A stretch of DNA of 64,000 nt. Source: Caulobacter sp. UNC279MFTsu5.1. Its GTDB lineage: Bacteria; Pseudomonadota; Alphaproteobacteria; Caulobacterales; Caulobacteraceae. Under the pieces are notes generated by a model. The model did not search any database. It was given only the letters and a program-made list of their open reading frames with translations, and was not told the DNA's origin. Made by a program: the position numbers and the translations under genes. The stretch spans positions 32,236 to 96,235 of the forward strand of contig NZ_FORN01000017.1 of assembly GCF_900114015.1 (NCBI RefSeq), read 5' to 3'. Positions within the stretch are counted from its first letter, which is position 1, and each line of letters begins with the position of its first letter. Shown here piece by piece: positions 34,661 to 42,484 of this stretch.

Positions 34661-36121
34661 CTACTTGAAGGAAAGGCCGCTCACATAGGGGCCGACCTCC
34701 AGAACCTCCGGCGCCGGACCTGTCAGCTTGCGGCCGGCGATCGTGACGTTGTCGAAGGTCACATTGCGAACGGGCCGGTCCGGGGCGTAGCCGCCGATGA
34801 TCGACGGCCCCGCCCAGCCCGATCCCGAATAGCTGACGTTCTTGAAGTGGACGCCGTCGATCAGCAGGCCCGGGCTGGCGCCGTACTTGGCGTTATAGAC
34901 CACCCGCAGATTGATCAGCTTGCCCTCTTCGATGTGGTCCACGCGGATGTTGCTGAAGGTGACGTCGCGAACGGTGTTGGTGTCGCCGGCGCTGATGGCC
35001 ATCGCGCCCTCGTATTCCGGATCGTCCTCGTCGAGGTTGAGCACGTCGATGTCGTCGAAGGTGATGTCCTCGAGGGTGTTGGGCTTGGCGCTGTCGCCGT
35101 GCAGGCCGACGAACATGGCGTGCGCGACGTCGGGCCAGAAGATCGAATGGCTGACCCGGACGCGCCGCGTATCGCCCACCGCGTTCTTGCGGGTGGCGTA
35201 GATCGCCACGCTGTCGTCCGAGGTGCGGATGAAGGCGTTGTCGATGTCGACGTCCTGGCAGGCGAAGACATTGATCCCGTCGGACCATGGCCCCTTGCCG
35301 AACGCCTTGATGTCGCGAAACCGCACCTGACTCGACGCGCTGCACGCGATCGCGCCGTGCACGGGATTGAGGAAGGTCGGCCCCTCGATCAGGACGCTGC
35401 TGGAGCCCTGAACCGTCAGCTGGTCGGACTCCAGGAACATCCCGTGGCCGATGATCTTGAGGTTCTCGACCTTGGCGGGCTGGAACACGCCCTGCATCAG
35501 CGCGCCGCCGGCGAGGTAGATCGTCTGGTTCGAGGCGGCCGGAAAGGCGGTCGCGCCTTCGGGCGGCACATGTAGGCCCGGTCCGTAGACGACGACGTTC
35601 GGCCCCGGCGCCGGCGGCGCGATCGGCGCCCCCGCCAGGATGTGCAGATTGCCCAGGCGGTCGCCGTCGAACTCCACCGAGAGATTCTGCGGCCGGTTCA
35701 GGGTGAAATAGACCACCCCGTCCTTCACCGTGGTCTTGATCGCGTTCCGCTTGGGGCGAACCTCGACCCGTCTGAAATCGCCGTTGTTCTTCTGCACGGC
35801 GACCTCGACGGTCCCGCGGAAATCGAACTGGACGACCGAGGCGTCGTGCGGACGGTCCTGGTCGACCTTGACGCCGTACTCGTAGAGATCGCGCCAGGGC
35901 CCGCCCGGACGCCGAACCCGCACCGTGAAATCGTCGTTGTGCAGGCTGTAGACCAGCTTGCCGGGCGGCGTGGCGTAGATCTGCAGGTCCGGGTCGACCT
36001 GCGCCGCCCCGGCTAGGTCGGTGTCGCTCTGCGCGGCGGCCGCGCTCGAAAGCCCCAGCCCCAGGACCAGGGACGCGGCCAGCGTCCTGGCCGCCGATCG
36101 GGCAACTCTGTGTCTGCGCAT
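34661..36121 (-). CDS. Exported beta-helix glycoside hydrolase, GH28/GH49-like
   Basis: From the ATG at 36121 (GGGGAG 7 bp upstream) the protein has 486 residues with a signal peptide (to about 25, SSAAAAQ). An N-terminal beta-sandwich (about 30-165) precedes a right-handed parallel beta-helix. The catalytic-region segment WSDGINVFACQDVDIDN..RTSDDSVAIY has the paired Asp of clan GH-N, and GLHGD may be the HG motif of GH28. The N-terminal domain and the ...SIFWPD... segment are more like GH49. So it hydrolyses a galacturonan-like or alpha-glucan-like polymer; I cannot decide. Operator at 36160 lies 39 bp upstream. Confidence 0.75.
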   Translation of the reverse strand: MRRHRVARSAARTLAASLVLGLGLSSAAAAQSDTDLAGAAQVDPDLQIYATPPGKLVYSLHNDDFTVRVRRPGGPWRDLYEYGVKVDQDRPHDASVVQFDFRGTVEVAVQKNNGDFRRVEVRPKRNAIKTTVKDGVVYFTLNRPQNLSVEFDGDRLGNLHILAGAPIAPPAPGPNVVVYGPGLHVPPEGATAFPAASNQTIYLAGGALMQGVFQPAKVENLKIIGHGMFLESDQLTVQGSSSVLIEGPTFLNPVHGAIACSASSQVRFRDIKAFGKGPWSDGINVFACQDVDIDNAFIRTSDDSVAIYATRKNAVGDTRRVRVSHSIFWPDVAHAMFVGLHGDSAKPNTLEDITFDDIDVLNLDEDDPEYEGAMAISAGDTNTVRDVTFSNIRVDHIEEGKLINLRVVYNAKYGASPGLLIDGVHFKNVSYSGSGWAGPSIIGGYAPDRPVRNVTFDNVTIAGRKLTGPAPEVLEVGPYVSGLSFK

Positions 36122-36159
36122 GGCGTCGCTCCCCGGGGACGGCTTGGAGCGCCGTCGCT

Positions 36160-36173
36160 TGATATCGATATCA
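36160..36173. promoter_or_regulatory. LacI-type operator of the beta-helix hydrolase
   Basis: TGATATCGATATCA is a perfect 14-bp palindrome, identical to the site at 33466. It lies 39 bp upstream of the hydrolase start, within range of the promoter. Confidence 0.72.
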
Positions 36174-36376
36174 CATACAGCCATACCCCGACTCAACGGG
36201 GCCTGTCACCAGCCGCCGCGCGCCCAAGCGTTCCAGGAATCTTCAGGGGCGTGGGTTCGGGTCCGCGGGATTGAAAAGCGCGGGGCGCCGGCCGAGCCAG
36301 ACGCCCCGTTCTCGGAGTCAGGCAGGAATCCGTCCGAGAAAATTCGCAGGACCGAGCCGACGTGGCTCGCCATGAT

Positions 36377-36390
36377 TGTTATCGATATCA
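36377..36390. promoter_or_regulatory. LacI-type operator upstream of the LacY-like symporter
   Basis: TGTTATCGATATCA is identical to the receptor site at 29466. It lies 151 bp upstream of the symporter ATG. Confidence 0.68.
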
Positions 36391-36441
36391 CCACTGATTG
36401 GCAAGCCCTTTCCGTTGTGCGTCGGCATGGAGGATTTTGTT

Positions 36442-36455
36442 TGGTATCGATATCT
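36442..36455. promoter_or_regulatory. Weaker LacI-type operator near the LacY-like symporter
   Basis: TGGTATCGATATCT keeps the ATCGAT core and most flanking bases of the consensus. It is centred 65 bp after the site at 36377, so the two could be bound cooperatively. Confidence 0.5.
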
Positions 36456-36540
36456 CTTTCGATTATCACAGATGGACCCGAGCGGCTCCAGAGCCGCGTC
36501 GCCGCTGGCGTCAAACGGGGGGAGGAGTTGCTTAAGGCCA

Positions 36541-37796
36541 TGGGAAAGAAGAACTACGCGCTGCTCAGCGCCTTCCTGTTCCTCTATTTCTTCGCCCAGG
36601 CGATGAGCATTTCGCTGCTGGCCCTGTGGCTCAAGCGGACCCTCGGCCTGACCGGCGCCCAGACCGGCGTGGTGTTCTCGGCCAACTTCATCTTCGCCAT
36701 GGCCTCGCAGCCGATCTACGGCTTCCTGTCCGACAAGGTCGGCTTTCGGAAGACCATCCTGTGGGTCATCGCCGCCCTGGTGATGCTGTCGGGGGCCTTC
36801 TTCGCCTTCGTCTACGGCCCGCTGCTGAAGACCAACATCCTGCTGGGCGCGGCCCTGGGCGGGCTCTATCTGGGCGTCACCTTCATCGCCGGCAGCTACG
36901 CCCTTGAATCCTATGTCGACCGCGTCGGCCGCAAGGACGGGTTCGAATACAGCCGCGCGCGACTGTGGGGGTCGCTGGGCTTCGCCTTCGCGGCGTTCTT
37001 CTCGGGCCGGCTCTACAACATCGATCCGCTGATCAATTTCTCCCTGGCCTCGCTGGCGGGCCTGCTGCTGCTGCCGATCCTGGCCATGACCCGGATCGAG
37101 GGCGCCGCCGACGAACAGGCCCGCTCGGAAAGCCTCAAGCCGCTGGACGCCCTGGCGATCCTGAAGCTGCCGAAATTCTGGGGCTTCATGGTGCTGATCC
37201 TGGGCGTGACCAACCTCTACCTGGTCTTCGACCAGCAGTTTCCGGCCTACTACGCCTCGCAGTTCGCCGATCCCAAGCACGGCGCGGCAATGTTCGGCTA
37301 CCTGAACTCGGCCCAGATCTTCGTCGAGGCGGGGATGCTGTTCGTGGCCCCGTTCATCGTCAACCGCACGGGGGCCAAGAACGGGCTGCTGCTGGCGGCG
37401 GCGATCATGATCTTCCGCATCACCGGTTCGGGCCTGGTCGAGGGTCCGGTGGCGATCTCGGCGATGAAGATGCTCCACTCGCTGGAGCTGCCGATCCTGG
37501 CGGTGTCGATCTTCCGCTACATCGCCGCCCATTTCGAGGCCCGTCTGGCCTCGACCCTCTACCTGGTGGGGGTCAGCTTCGGCCACTCCCTGGGCCTGGC
37601 CGTCCTCTCGCCGATCGTCGGCAAGTCCTACGACCTGATCGGCTTCCCCCACACCTACCTGCTGATCGCCCTAGGCGCGGCGCTGTTCTGGACCGCCTCG
37701 CTGTTCGCCCTGTCGCCGACGCCCGCCCGCGCGAGCAACGACGATCCGGCGCTGAAGACCGCCCTGCCCGACGCTGATCTGGCCAAGGTCGACTGA
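36541..37796 (+). CDS. LacY-type oligosaccharide:H+ symporter
   Basis: The 418-residue, 12-helix protein aligns with E. coli LacY almost without gaps by eye (SDKVGFRKTILW, RARLWGSLGFAF, VFDQQF, APFIVNRTGAKN). Proton and sugar residues R302, K319, H322 and E325 correspond to R293, K310, H313 and E316; E126 and R144 to E123 and R141. Changed positions are W151 to F148, E269 to I260, and the D237/K358 pair to L228/H349. So proton coupling is kept and sugar recognition altered. GGAGGAG lies 12 bp upstream of the ATG, an unusually long spacing. It leads an operon with GH88 and mak. Confidence 0.9.
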
Positions 37797-37800
37797 GCCC

Positions 37801-39012
37801 ATGCCCCTGACCTCCCCCGCCCTGACCGCCGAAACCGCGCCCCGCGAACCGCTGAAGCTGCGCGGCGCCCTGGAAGGCCGCGCGCCCGACCGCGCGGCCC
37901 TCGACGCCGTCCTGGCCGCGGTGCTCGCGCGCATCGACGCCAACCTGGCGATGTTCACCGACGCCTTCCCGGCGCCGTCCAGCCTCGGCGGGGTCTATCC
38001 CGCCATGGGCAACGTCGAATGGACCAACGGCTTCTGGACCGGCATGCTGTGGCTGGCCTACGAGGTCAGCGGCGAGGCGCGCTATCGGCAGGCCGCCGAG
38101 CGGCAGGTGCAGAGCTTCAAGGACCGCGTCGATCGCCGGATCAACGTGGACCACCACGACCTGGGCTTCCTCTATTCGCTGTCCTGCGTGGCCGGCTACA
38201 AGCTGACCGGCGACCTCCAGGCCCGCGACGCCGCGCTCGAGGCGGCCCGCCTGCTGCTAGCCCGCTACCTGCCGCAGGCCGGCATCATCCAGGCCTGGGG
38301 CGACCTGAACGATCCGGCCCAGGCGGGCCGGATGATCATCGACTGCAACCTCAACCTGCCCCTGCTCTACTGGGCCAGCCAGGTCACCGGCGACTGCGGC
38401 TTCGCCGCCGCCGCCGACAGCCATATCGAGCAAGCCGCGCGCCACATCGTGCGGCCCGACAACTCGACCTTCCACACCTTCTTCATGGATCCCGTCACCG
38501 GCATCCCGCGGATGGGCAAGACCCACCAGGGCTACAGCGACAGCTCGTGCTGGGCCCGCGGCCAGGCCTGGGGGATCAGCGGCTTTCCGCTGGTCCACCG
38601 CTACAAGGCCGATCCGTCGCTGCTGGAACTGAGCGCCCGCCTGGCCAACTACTACCTCAACCGCCTGCCGTCGGACCTGATCTGCTGCTGGGACCTGGTG
38701 TTCACCGACGCGCCGCACGAACGCGACAGCTCGGCGGCGGCGATCGCGGCCTGCGGCCTGCTGGAACTGGCCCGCGGGCTGCCGCTGGCCGATCCCGACC
38801 GCGCCGCCTACGAGGGCGCGGCCCTGGCGACCGTCGAGACCCTGGGCGCGCGCTACCTGCTGCCGCGCGGCCAGCCGGGCACGGGGGTCCTGGCCCACGC
38901 GGTCTACCACATGCCCAACGGCGTCGGCGTCGACGAGGCCTGCATCTGGGGCGACTACTTCTTCCTCGAAGCCCTGGTCCGGCTGACCCGCCCCTGGGAG
39001 CCCTACTGGTGA
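37801..39012 (+). CDS. GH88-family unsaturated uronyl hydrolase
   Basis: The 403-residue protein has no signal peptide, so it acts in the cytoplasm. It is an alpha/alpha-barrel with family segments NGFWTGMLWLAYE, NVDHHDLGF, RMIIDCNLNLPLLYWAS, THQGYSDSSCWARGQAWG and WGDYFFLEALVRL. D120 and D181 are 61 residues apart, the spacing of the key residues D88 and D149 of the Bacillus enzyme. GH88 releases a 4,5-unsaturated uronic acid from lyase-derived oligosaccharides. No lyase is encoded in the window, so the substrate must be produced elsewhere or differ. The gene follows the symporter by 4 bp. Confidence 0.88.
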   Translation: MPLTSPALTAETAPREPLKLRGALEGRAPDRAALDAVLAAVLARIDANLAMFTDAFPAPSSLGGVYPAMGNVEWTNGFWTGMLWLAYEVSGEARYRQAAERQVQSFKDRVDRRINVDHHDLGFLYSLSCVAGYKLTGDLQARDAALEAARLLLARYLPQAGIIQAWGDLNDPAQAGRMIIDCNLNLPLLYWASQVTGDCGFAAAADSHIEQAARHIVRPDNSTFHTFFMDPVTGIPRMGKTHQGYSDSSCWARGQAWGISGFPLVHRYKADPSLLELSARLANYYLNRLPSDLICCWDLVFTDAPHERDSSAAAIAACGLLELARGLPLADPDRAAYEGAALATVETLGARYLLPRGQPGTGVLAHAVYHMPNGVGVDEACIWGDYFFLEALVRLTRPWEPYW

Positions 39013-39941
39013 TTCAGGTCGGCATCGATTTCGGCGGCACCAAGGTCGAGGCCGCCGCCCTGGACGCCCAGGGTAACTATCTGGCGCGGGTCCGCGCGCC
39101 CAATCCCGGCGCCTATGACGCGGCGATCGAGACCGTGCGCGACCTGATCGCCCAGGTCGAGCAGCAGGCCGGCGGCCGCGGCACGATCGGCATCGGCGCG
39201 CCCGGCTCGATCTCGCCGACCACCGGGGTGATGCGCAACGCCAACTCGGTCTATCTGAACGGCCGCACCTTCCGCGAGGACCTGACTGTCGCCCTGGGCC
39301 GCGAGGTGCGCCTGGCCAACGACGCCAACTGCCTGGCCCTGTCCGAAGCGGTCGATGGGGCGGCGGCCGGGGCGCGGGTGGCCTTCGCCATCATCCTGGG
39401 CACGGGCTGCGGCGGCGGCCTGGCCGTGGACGGCCGCCTGGTCGAGGGCCCCAACGGCGTCGCCGGCGAATGGGGCCACATCCCCCTGCCCTGGCCGACC
39501 CCGCAGGAGACTCCCGGACCGCGATGCTGGTGCGGCCAGCACGGCTGCCTGGAGATGTGGGTGTCGGGCACCGGCCTGCGGCATGACTTCGCCGCCGCCA
39601 CCGGCGTCCAGGCTACGGGCGAGGCGATCATCGCCGGTTTCCGCCAGGGCGAACCGGCGGCCGTCGCCGCCTTCGAGCGCTATGTCGACCGGCTGGGCCG
39701 GGCCATCGCCGTGCTCGTCAACATCGCCGATCCGGACGTGCTGGTGATCGGCGGCGGCCTGTCCAATGTCGGCGAGATCTACGAGCGCCTGCCGGCCCTG
39801 GTCGCGCCCCGGGTGTTCTCCGACCGCTGGTCGGCCCGCATCGCCCCGGCCCGCTGGGGCGACGCCTCGGGCGTGCGCGGGGCGGCCCGGTTGTGGAACG
39901 ACCCGGCCGACGCCCAGGCCGCCCTCAAGGTCCGGGCCTAG
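39009..39941 (+). CDS. mak: ROK-family fructokinase, Mak-like
   Basis: A GTG overlaps the TGA of GH88 (GTGA). The 310-residue product has the ROK ATP-binding start GIDFGGTKVEAAALD, PGSISP, the catalytic region LANDANCLALSEAVDGAAAGA, the GTGCGGG loop and the zinc motif CWCGQHGCLE. It resembles E. coli Mak (YajF) along its whole length, so a fructose/mannose-type hexokinase is the best call; ROK specificity is easily misread. It would phosphorylate a hexose freed in the cytoplasm by the pathway. Its TAG is contributed by the adjoining repeat element. Confidence 0.88.
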   Translation: MIQVGIDFGGTKVEAAALDAQGNYLARVRAPNPGAYDAAIETVRDLIAQVEQQAGGRGTIGIGAPGSISPTTGVMRNANSVYLNGRTFREDLTVALGREVRLANDANCLALSEAVDGAAAGARVAFAIILGTGCGGGLAVDGRLVEGPNGVAGEWGHIPLPWPTPQETPGPRCWCGQHGCLEMWVSGTGLRHDFAAATGVQATGEAIIAGFRQGEPAAVAAFERYVDRLGRAIAVLVNIADPDVLVIGGGLSNVGEIYERLPALVAPRVFSDRWSARIAPARWGDASGVRGAARLWNDPADAQAALKVRA

Positions 39942-40042
39942 AGCGTTTCCCGATCTGATTGCATCAGGCCGGCGCGCTAGACCTCTGTTTTAACGCATTT
40001 TCTTCACGCGAACCGGTGTCCACTTCGCTCGAAAATGCTCTA
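39939..40042. repeat. 104-bp interspersed repeat element between mak and lacI
   Basis: The element begins TAGAGCGTTTCCCGA and ends TCGAAAATGCTCTA, imperfect terminal inverted repeats. Its interior (TTTTCTTCACGCGAACCGGTG) matches a short repeat I know from many alphaproteobacterial intergenic regions. It fills the entire gap between the convergent mak and lacI genes. The TAG at each end (39939-39941, and 40042-40040 on the minus strand) is the stop codon of each gene. Confidence 0.75.
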
Positions 40043-41149
40043 GTTCACCTTCGCCGGCCGGCGGCGGAGCGGGGCCTTGACCGGGGCCGGGCCCGACGAG
40101 CCACGCTTGACCAGGGTGAACTTCATCAGTTGATGGGTCGGGGCGGGCGAGTTTCCGGCCCGCTCGGCCTTGATCTCCTCGACGATCAGCGACACCGCCG
40201 CCCGGCCCATGGCGCTGATCGGCTGATGGATGGTCGTCAGTTCGGGCCAGATGGTGCTGGCGATCGGCGTGTCGTCGAAGCCGACCACGGTCAGCGCCTC
40301 GGGGACCGCGATCTGCAGCCCGTGGGCCACCGCCAGGGCGGCCGCGGCCATGTCGTCGTTGCTGGCGAAGATGGCCGTCGGCCGCTCGTCCGGGCTGAGC
40401 AGCAGCTCGGCCGCGGCCAGGCCTGAGCGATAGGTGAACTGCCCCTGGACGACCCAGTCGGGATCGACCGGCAGGCCGGCGGCCGTCATGGCGTCGACGA
40501 AGCCCTCATAGCGCAGCTGGGTGGGCGTGTGCTGCGGATCGCCCTTGATGAAGCCGATCCTGGCATGCCCCAGCTCGATCAGGTGGCGGGTCATGGCCGC
40601 CGCGCCCTGGTAGTCGTCGATGCGCACCGACGAGACGTCGTGCATCGGGCGGGCCGTGGCCAGGGCCAGGACCTTCACGCCGGCGGCGTGCAGCATGTTG
40701 ATGGTCGGGCGGGAGTCGCACAGCGGCGGCGGCAGGATGACGCCGTCCACGCCCTGGTCCAGCAGGCGGCGCACGGCGGCCTTCTGGCTGGCCAGGCCGG
40801 TCGACCGTTCCAGGACCAGCTGGACGCCCAGCTTGGAGCTCTGCTCGATGCCGCCCAGCATCACCTCGCTGAGATAGGAGGCGCTGGGATTGCTGTAGAG
40901 CACGCCGACCCGCGGCCCGGTGCTGCCGGCCCGCGTGTTGCGGGCCGCCAGGTTGGGCGAGTAGTTCAGGGCCTTGATCGCCGACTGTACGCGCTCGCGC
41001 ATGGCGTCGCTGACATAGCTGTTGCCGTTGACGACGCGGGACACGGTCATCGAGGCGACGCCGGCGTAGCGGGCCACGTCGTGAATGGTCACGGCCCGCC
41101 CCGACTCCGGCGCCGGGGGCGTTTCGACACGGGTTTTGCCCTTGGCCAA
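40040..41149 (-). CDS. LacI-family regulator of the carbohydrate locus, copy B
   Basis: From a TTG at 41149 with AAGGAG 7 bp upstream the protein has 369 residues; an upstream frame to 41557 would cross the operator-like site. The HTH reads TIHDVARYAGVASMTVSRVVN with Ser-Met at the specificity positions, as in the regulator at 33518. The ligand domain shows FASNDDMAAAALAVAHGLQI and VVGFDDTPIASTIWPELTTIHQPI. Sequences of the two regulators are alike over their full length. A GTTATCGATAAC palindrome 146 bp upstream suggests autoregulation. Its stop codon is in the 104-bp repeat. Confidence 0.9.
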   Translation of the reverse strand: MAKGKTRVETPPAPESGRAVTIHDVARYAGVASMTVSRVVNGNSYVSDAMRERVQSAIKALNYSPNLAARNTRAGSTGPRVGVLYSNPSASYLSEVMLGGIEQSSKLGVQLVLERSTGLASQKAAVRRLLDQGVDGVILPPPLCDSRPTINMLHAAGVKVLALATARPMHDVSSVRIDDYQGAAAMTRHLIELGHARIGFIKGDPQHTPTQLRYEGFVDAMTAAGLPVDPDWVVQGQFTYRSGLAAAELLLSPDERPTAIFASNDDMAAAALAVAHGLQIAVPEALTVVGFDDTPIASTIWPELTTIHQPISAMGRAAVSLIVEEIKAERAGNSPAPTHQLMKFTLVKRGSSGPAPVKAPLRRRPAKVN

Positions 41150-41526
41150 GTGCGGGCTCCTTGAGCGTTGCGTGGACGACAGGATCGCCGCTGGGACCTT
41201 GGCCGCACGCGCTGTCTCGGCGGCGGTCCAGGCCTCCGCCAGGGCGAACGGTCGGTCGCGCCAAGCCGCCGACCGATTCCGGCGCATCTCGTTCGTTATC
41301 GATAACTTCTCAGCCCTGGAAGGACTTGGCAAGTTTCCTCGCGCGCTGGGAGAGGGCTTGGGGCGGGCCTCGCCGCGAGGTTCGGAGTCCCGCCTGGCTG
41401 GCCGCCTTGTCGAAACCGAAACGCCCGAAGGCGCTGCGATCAGCCTCTTGTTGTCGATATAGGCCGCGCCATCCACAGCTCGCGCTCCGACGCCGAGCAT
41501 GCGCCAGGGCGGCGACGAGCGCCCGC
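41150..41526. other. 377-bp region upstream of lacI copy B
   Basis: No gene is supported here. It contains the GTTATCGATAAC palindrome. The rest is GC-rich with long accidental frames. Confidence 0.5.
41295..41306. promoter_or_regulatory. Operator-like palindrome upstream of lacI copy B
   Basis: GTTATCGATAAC is a perfect 12-bp palindrome sharing the TATCGATA core of the locus operators. It lies 146 bp upstream of the regulator TTG. Confidence 0.6.
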
Positions 41527-42024
41527 TCACCCCCGCACGAAGATGTTCCGCAACCACTGCGACCCCGCCTTGGCGGCCTGACCCCAGTCCTCGCTGTCGT
41601 CTAGCGCCTCGGGCTTGTAGCCCCAGGGGTTGAACAGCTTCAGCCGGTTGACCTTGAAGGCCGCGACGTCGCGGGTGACCAGGGTCAGGCCGTGCTCCAG
41701 GGCGGTGGCCGCCAGCAGGGCGTCGCGGGCGTCGGCCAATGGCAGGCGGGCCCGCCCCCGGACGACGGCGGCGTCGACCGGCAGGATGCGCCCGTCGAAA
41801 GCGGCGGCGACCTGGTCGTTCAGCCAGGCGCGCAGGGCCAGGCCCGCCGCCTTGTCCTTGCGCTCGACGCGCGCCGCGCCGGTCTCCAGCTCCAGCAGGG
41901 TGATCGCCGAGAGGAACAGGCTGGACCGCGCCTGGCCGGCGGCCCAGCGGGCCAGGCCCGGATCGGTCCCGCCGGCCTTGGCGTTGCGCAGTTCGAAGAC
42001 GACGTCGGTGTCGAGCAGGTACAT
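41527..42024 (-). CDS. VapC-like PIN-domain toxin
   Basis: The 165-residue protein is a PIN nuclease: D5 in YLLDTDVVFEL, E45 in LLELETG, D101 in ADARDALLAATA and D119 in VTRDVAAF form the acidic metal site. It resembles FitB/VapC enzymes that cut tRNA or rRNA. A C-terminal tail of about 40 residues (GYKPEALDD...) is longer than typical VapC. Its ATG overlaps the antitoxin TGA (TGATG). Toxicity is inferred from family and gene pairing. Confidence 0.9.
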   Translation of the reverse strand: MYLLDTDVVFELRNAKAGGTDPGLARWAAGQARSSLFLSAITLLELETGAARVERKDKAAGLALRAWLNDQVAAAFDGRILPVDAAVVRGRARLPLADARDALLAATALEHGLTLVTRDVAAFKVNRLKLFNPWGYKPEALDDSEDWGQAAKAGSQWLRNIFVRG

Positions 42025-42278
42025 CAGCTTCGCCGATCCAGGGGCCTGTCCCAGGCGTCGTCCGACCGCGTCTCGGCGATGTCCAGGGCGACCGGCGCGG
42101 CCAGGGCCAGCAGGTCGACGATCGTCTCGGTCTGGCCCGACAGCTTGCGATAGGCCTCGATGCTCATCAGCACGTGGGTGGTCCGGCCGCGATCGGTGAC
42201 GAACACCGGCTCGATCCGCGCGGCGCGCTTGGCCTGGCTGACATCCTGGTTGAAGTCGCGGCTCGAGATGACCTTCAT
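42024..42278 (-). CDS. Phd/YefM-family antitoxin
   Basis: The 84-residue protein begins MKVISSRDFNQDVSQAKRAA, a Phd/YefM N-terminal DNA-binding fold, followed by PVFVTDRGRTTHVLMSIEAYRKL and a flexible acidic tail that would bind the toxin. It is the first gene of the pair, overlapping the PIN toxin by one base. A strong inverted repeat directly upstream (42286-42320) is the expected autoregulatory site. Confidence 0.9.
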   Translation of the reverse strand: MKVISSRDFNQDVSQAKRAARIEPVFVTDRGRTTHVLMSIEAYRKLSGQTETIVDLLALAAPVALDIAETRSDDAWDRPLDRRS

Positions 42279-42285
42279 GTGCCTA

Positions 42286-42320
42286 CGTACCTACATTGAC
42301 AAGGCTGTCTTGTAGGTACG
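42286..42320. promoter_or_regulatory. Operator of the Phd/VapC module
   Basis: CGTACCTACA (42286-42295) and TGTAGGTACG (42311-42320) are perfect 10-bp arms separated by 15 bp, 8 bp upstream of the antitoxin start. The spacer contains TTGACA. Further partial copies of the half-site flank it (GTAACGTA-like), which suits cooperative binding of Phd dimers. Confidence 0.75.
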
Positions 42321-42484
42321 TTACTACATTGTGGCGTTCAAGCAACAGGAAATTCGTCAACGAAAACAATCTTCTGTGCGGCAGCGTCAAAAAGGCGATT
42401 TCGGCTTGCGGCGAAAATCCAATTCTGCGCGGCTTGGGTCCAACGGCGAACAAACGCCGAGAGGATTCACAAGGGGGGACACAC

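Larger units (their letters stand above)
36122..36540. other. 419-bp divergent regulatory region with three operator-like sites
   Basis: No gene is seen. It separates the beta-helix hydrolase (minus) from the LacY-like symporter (plus) and contains operator-like sites at 36160, 36377 and 36442. The plus-strand reading frame that crosses it is only an upstream extension of the symporter frame. Confidence 0.6.
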
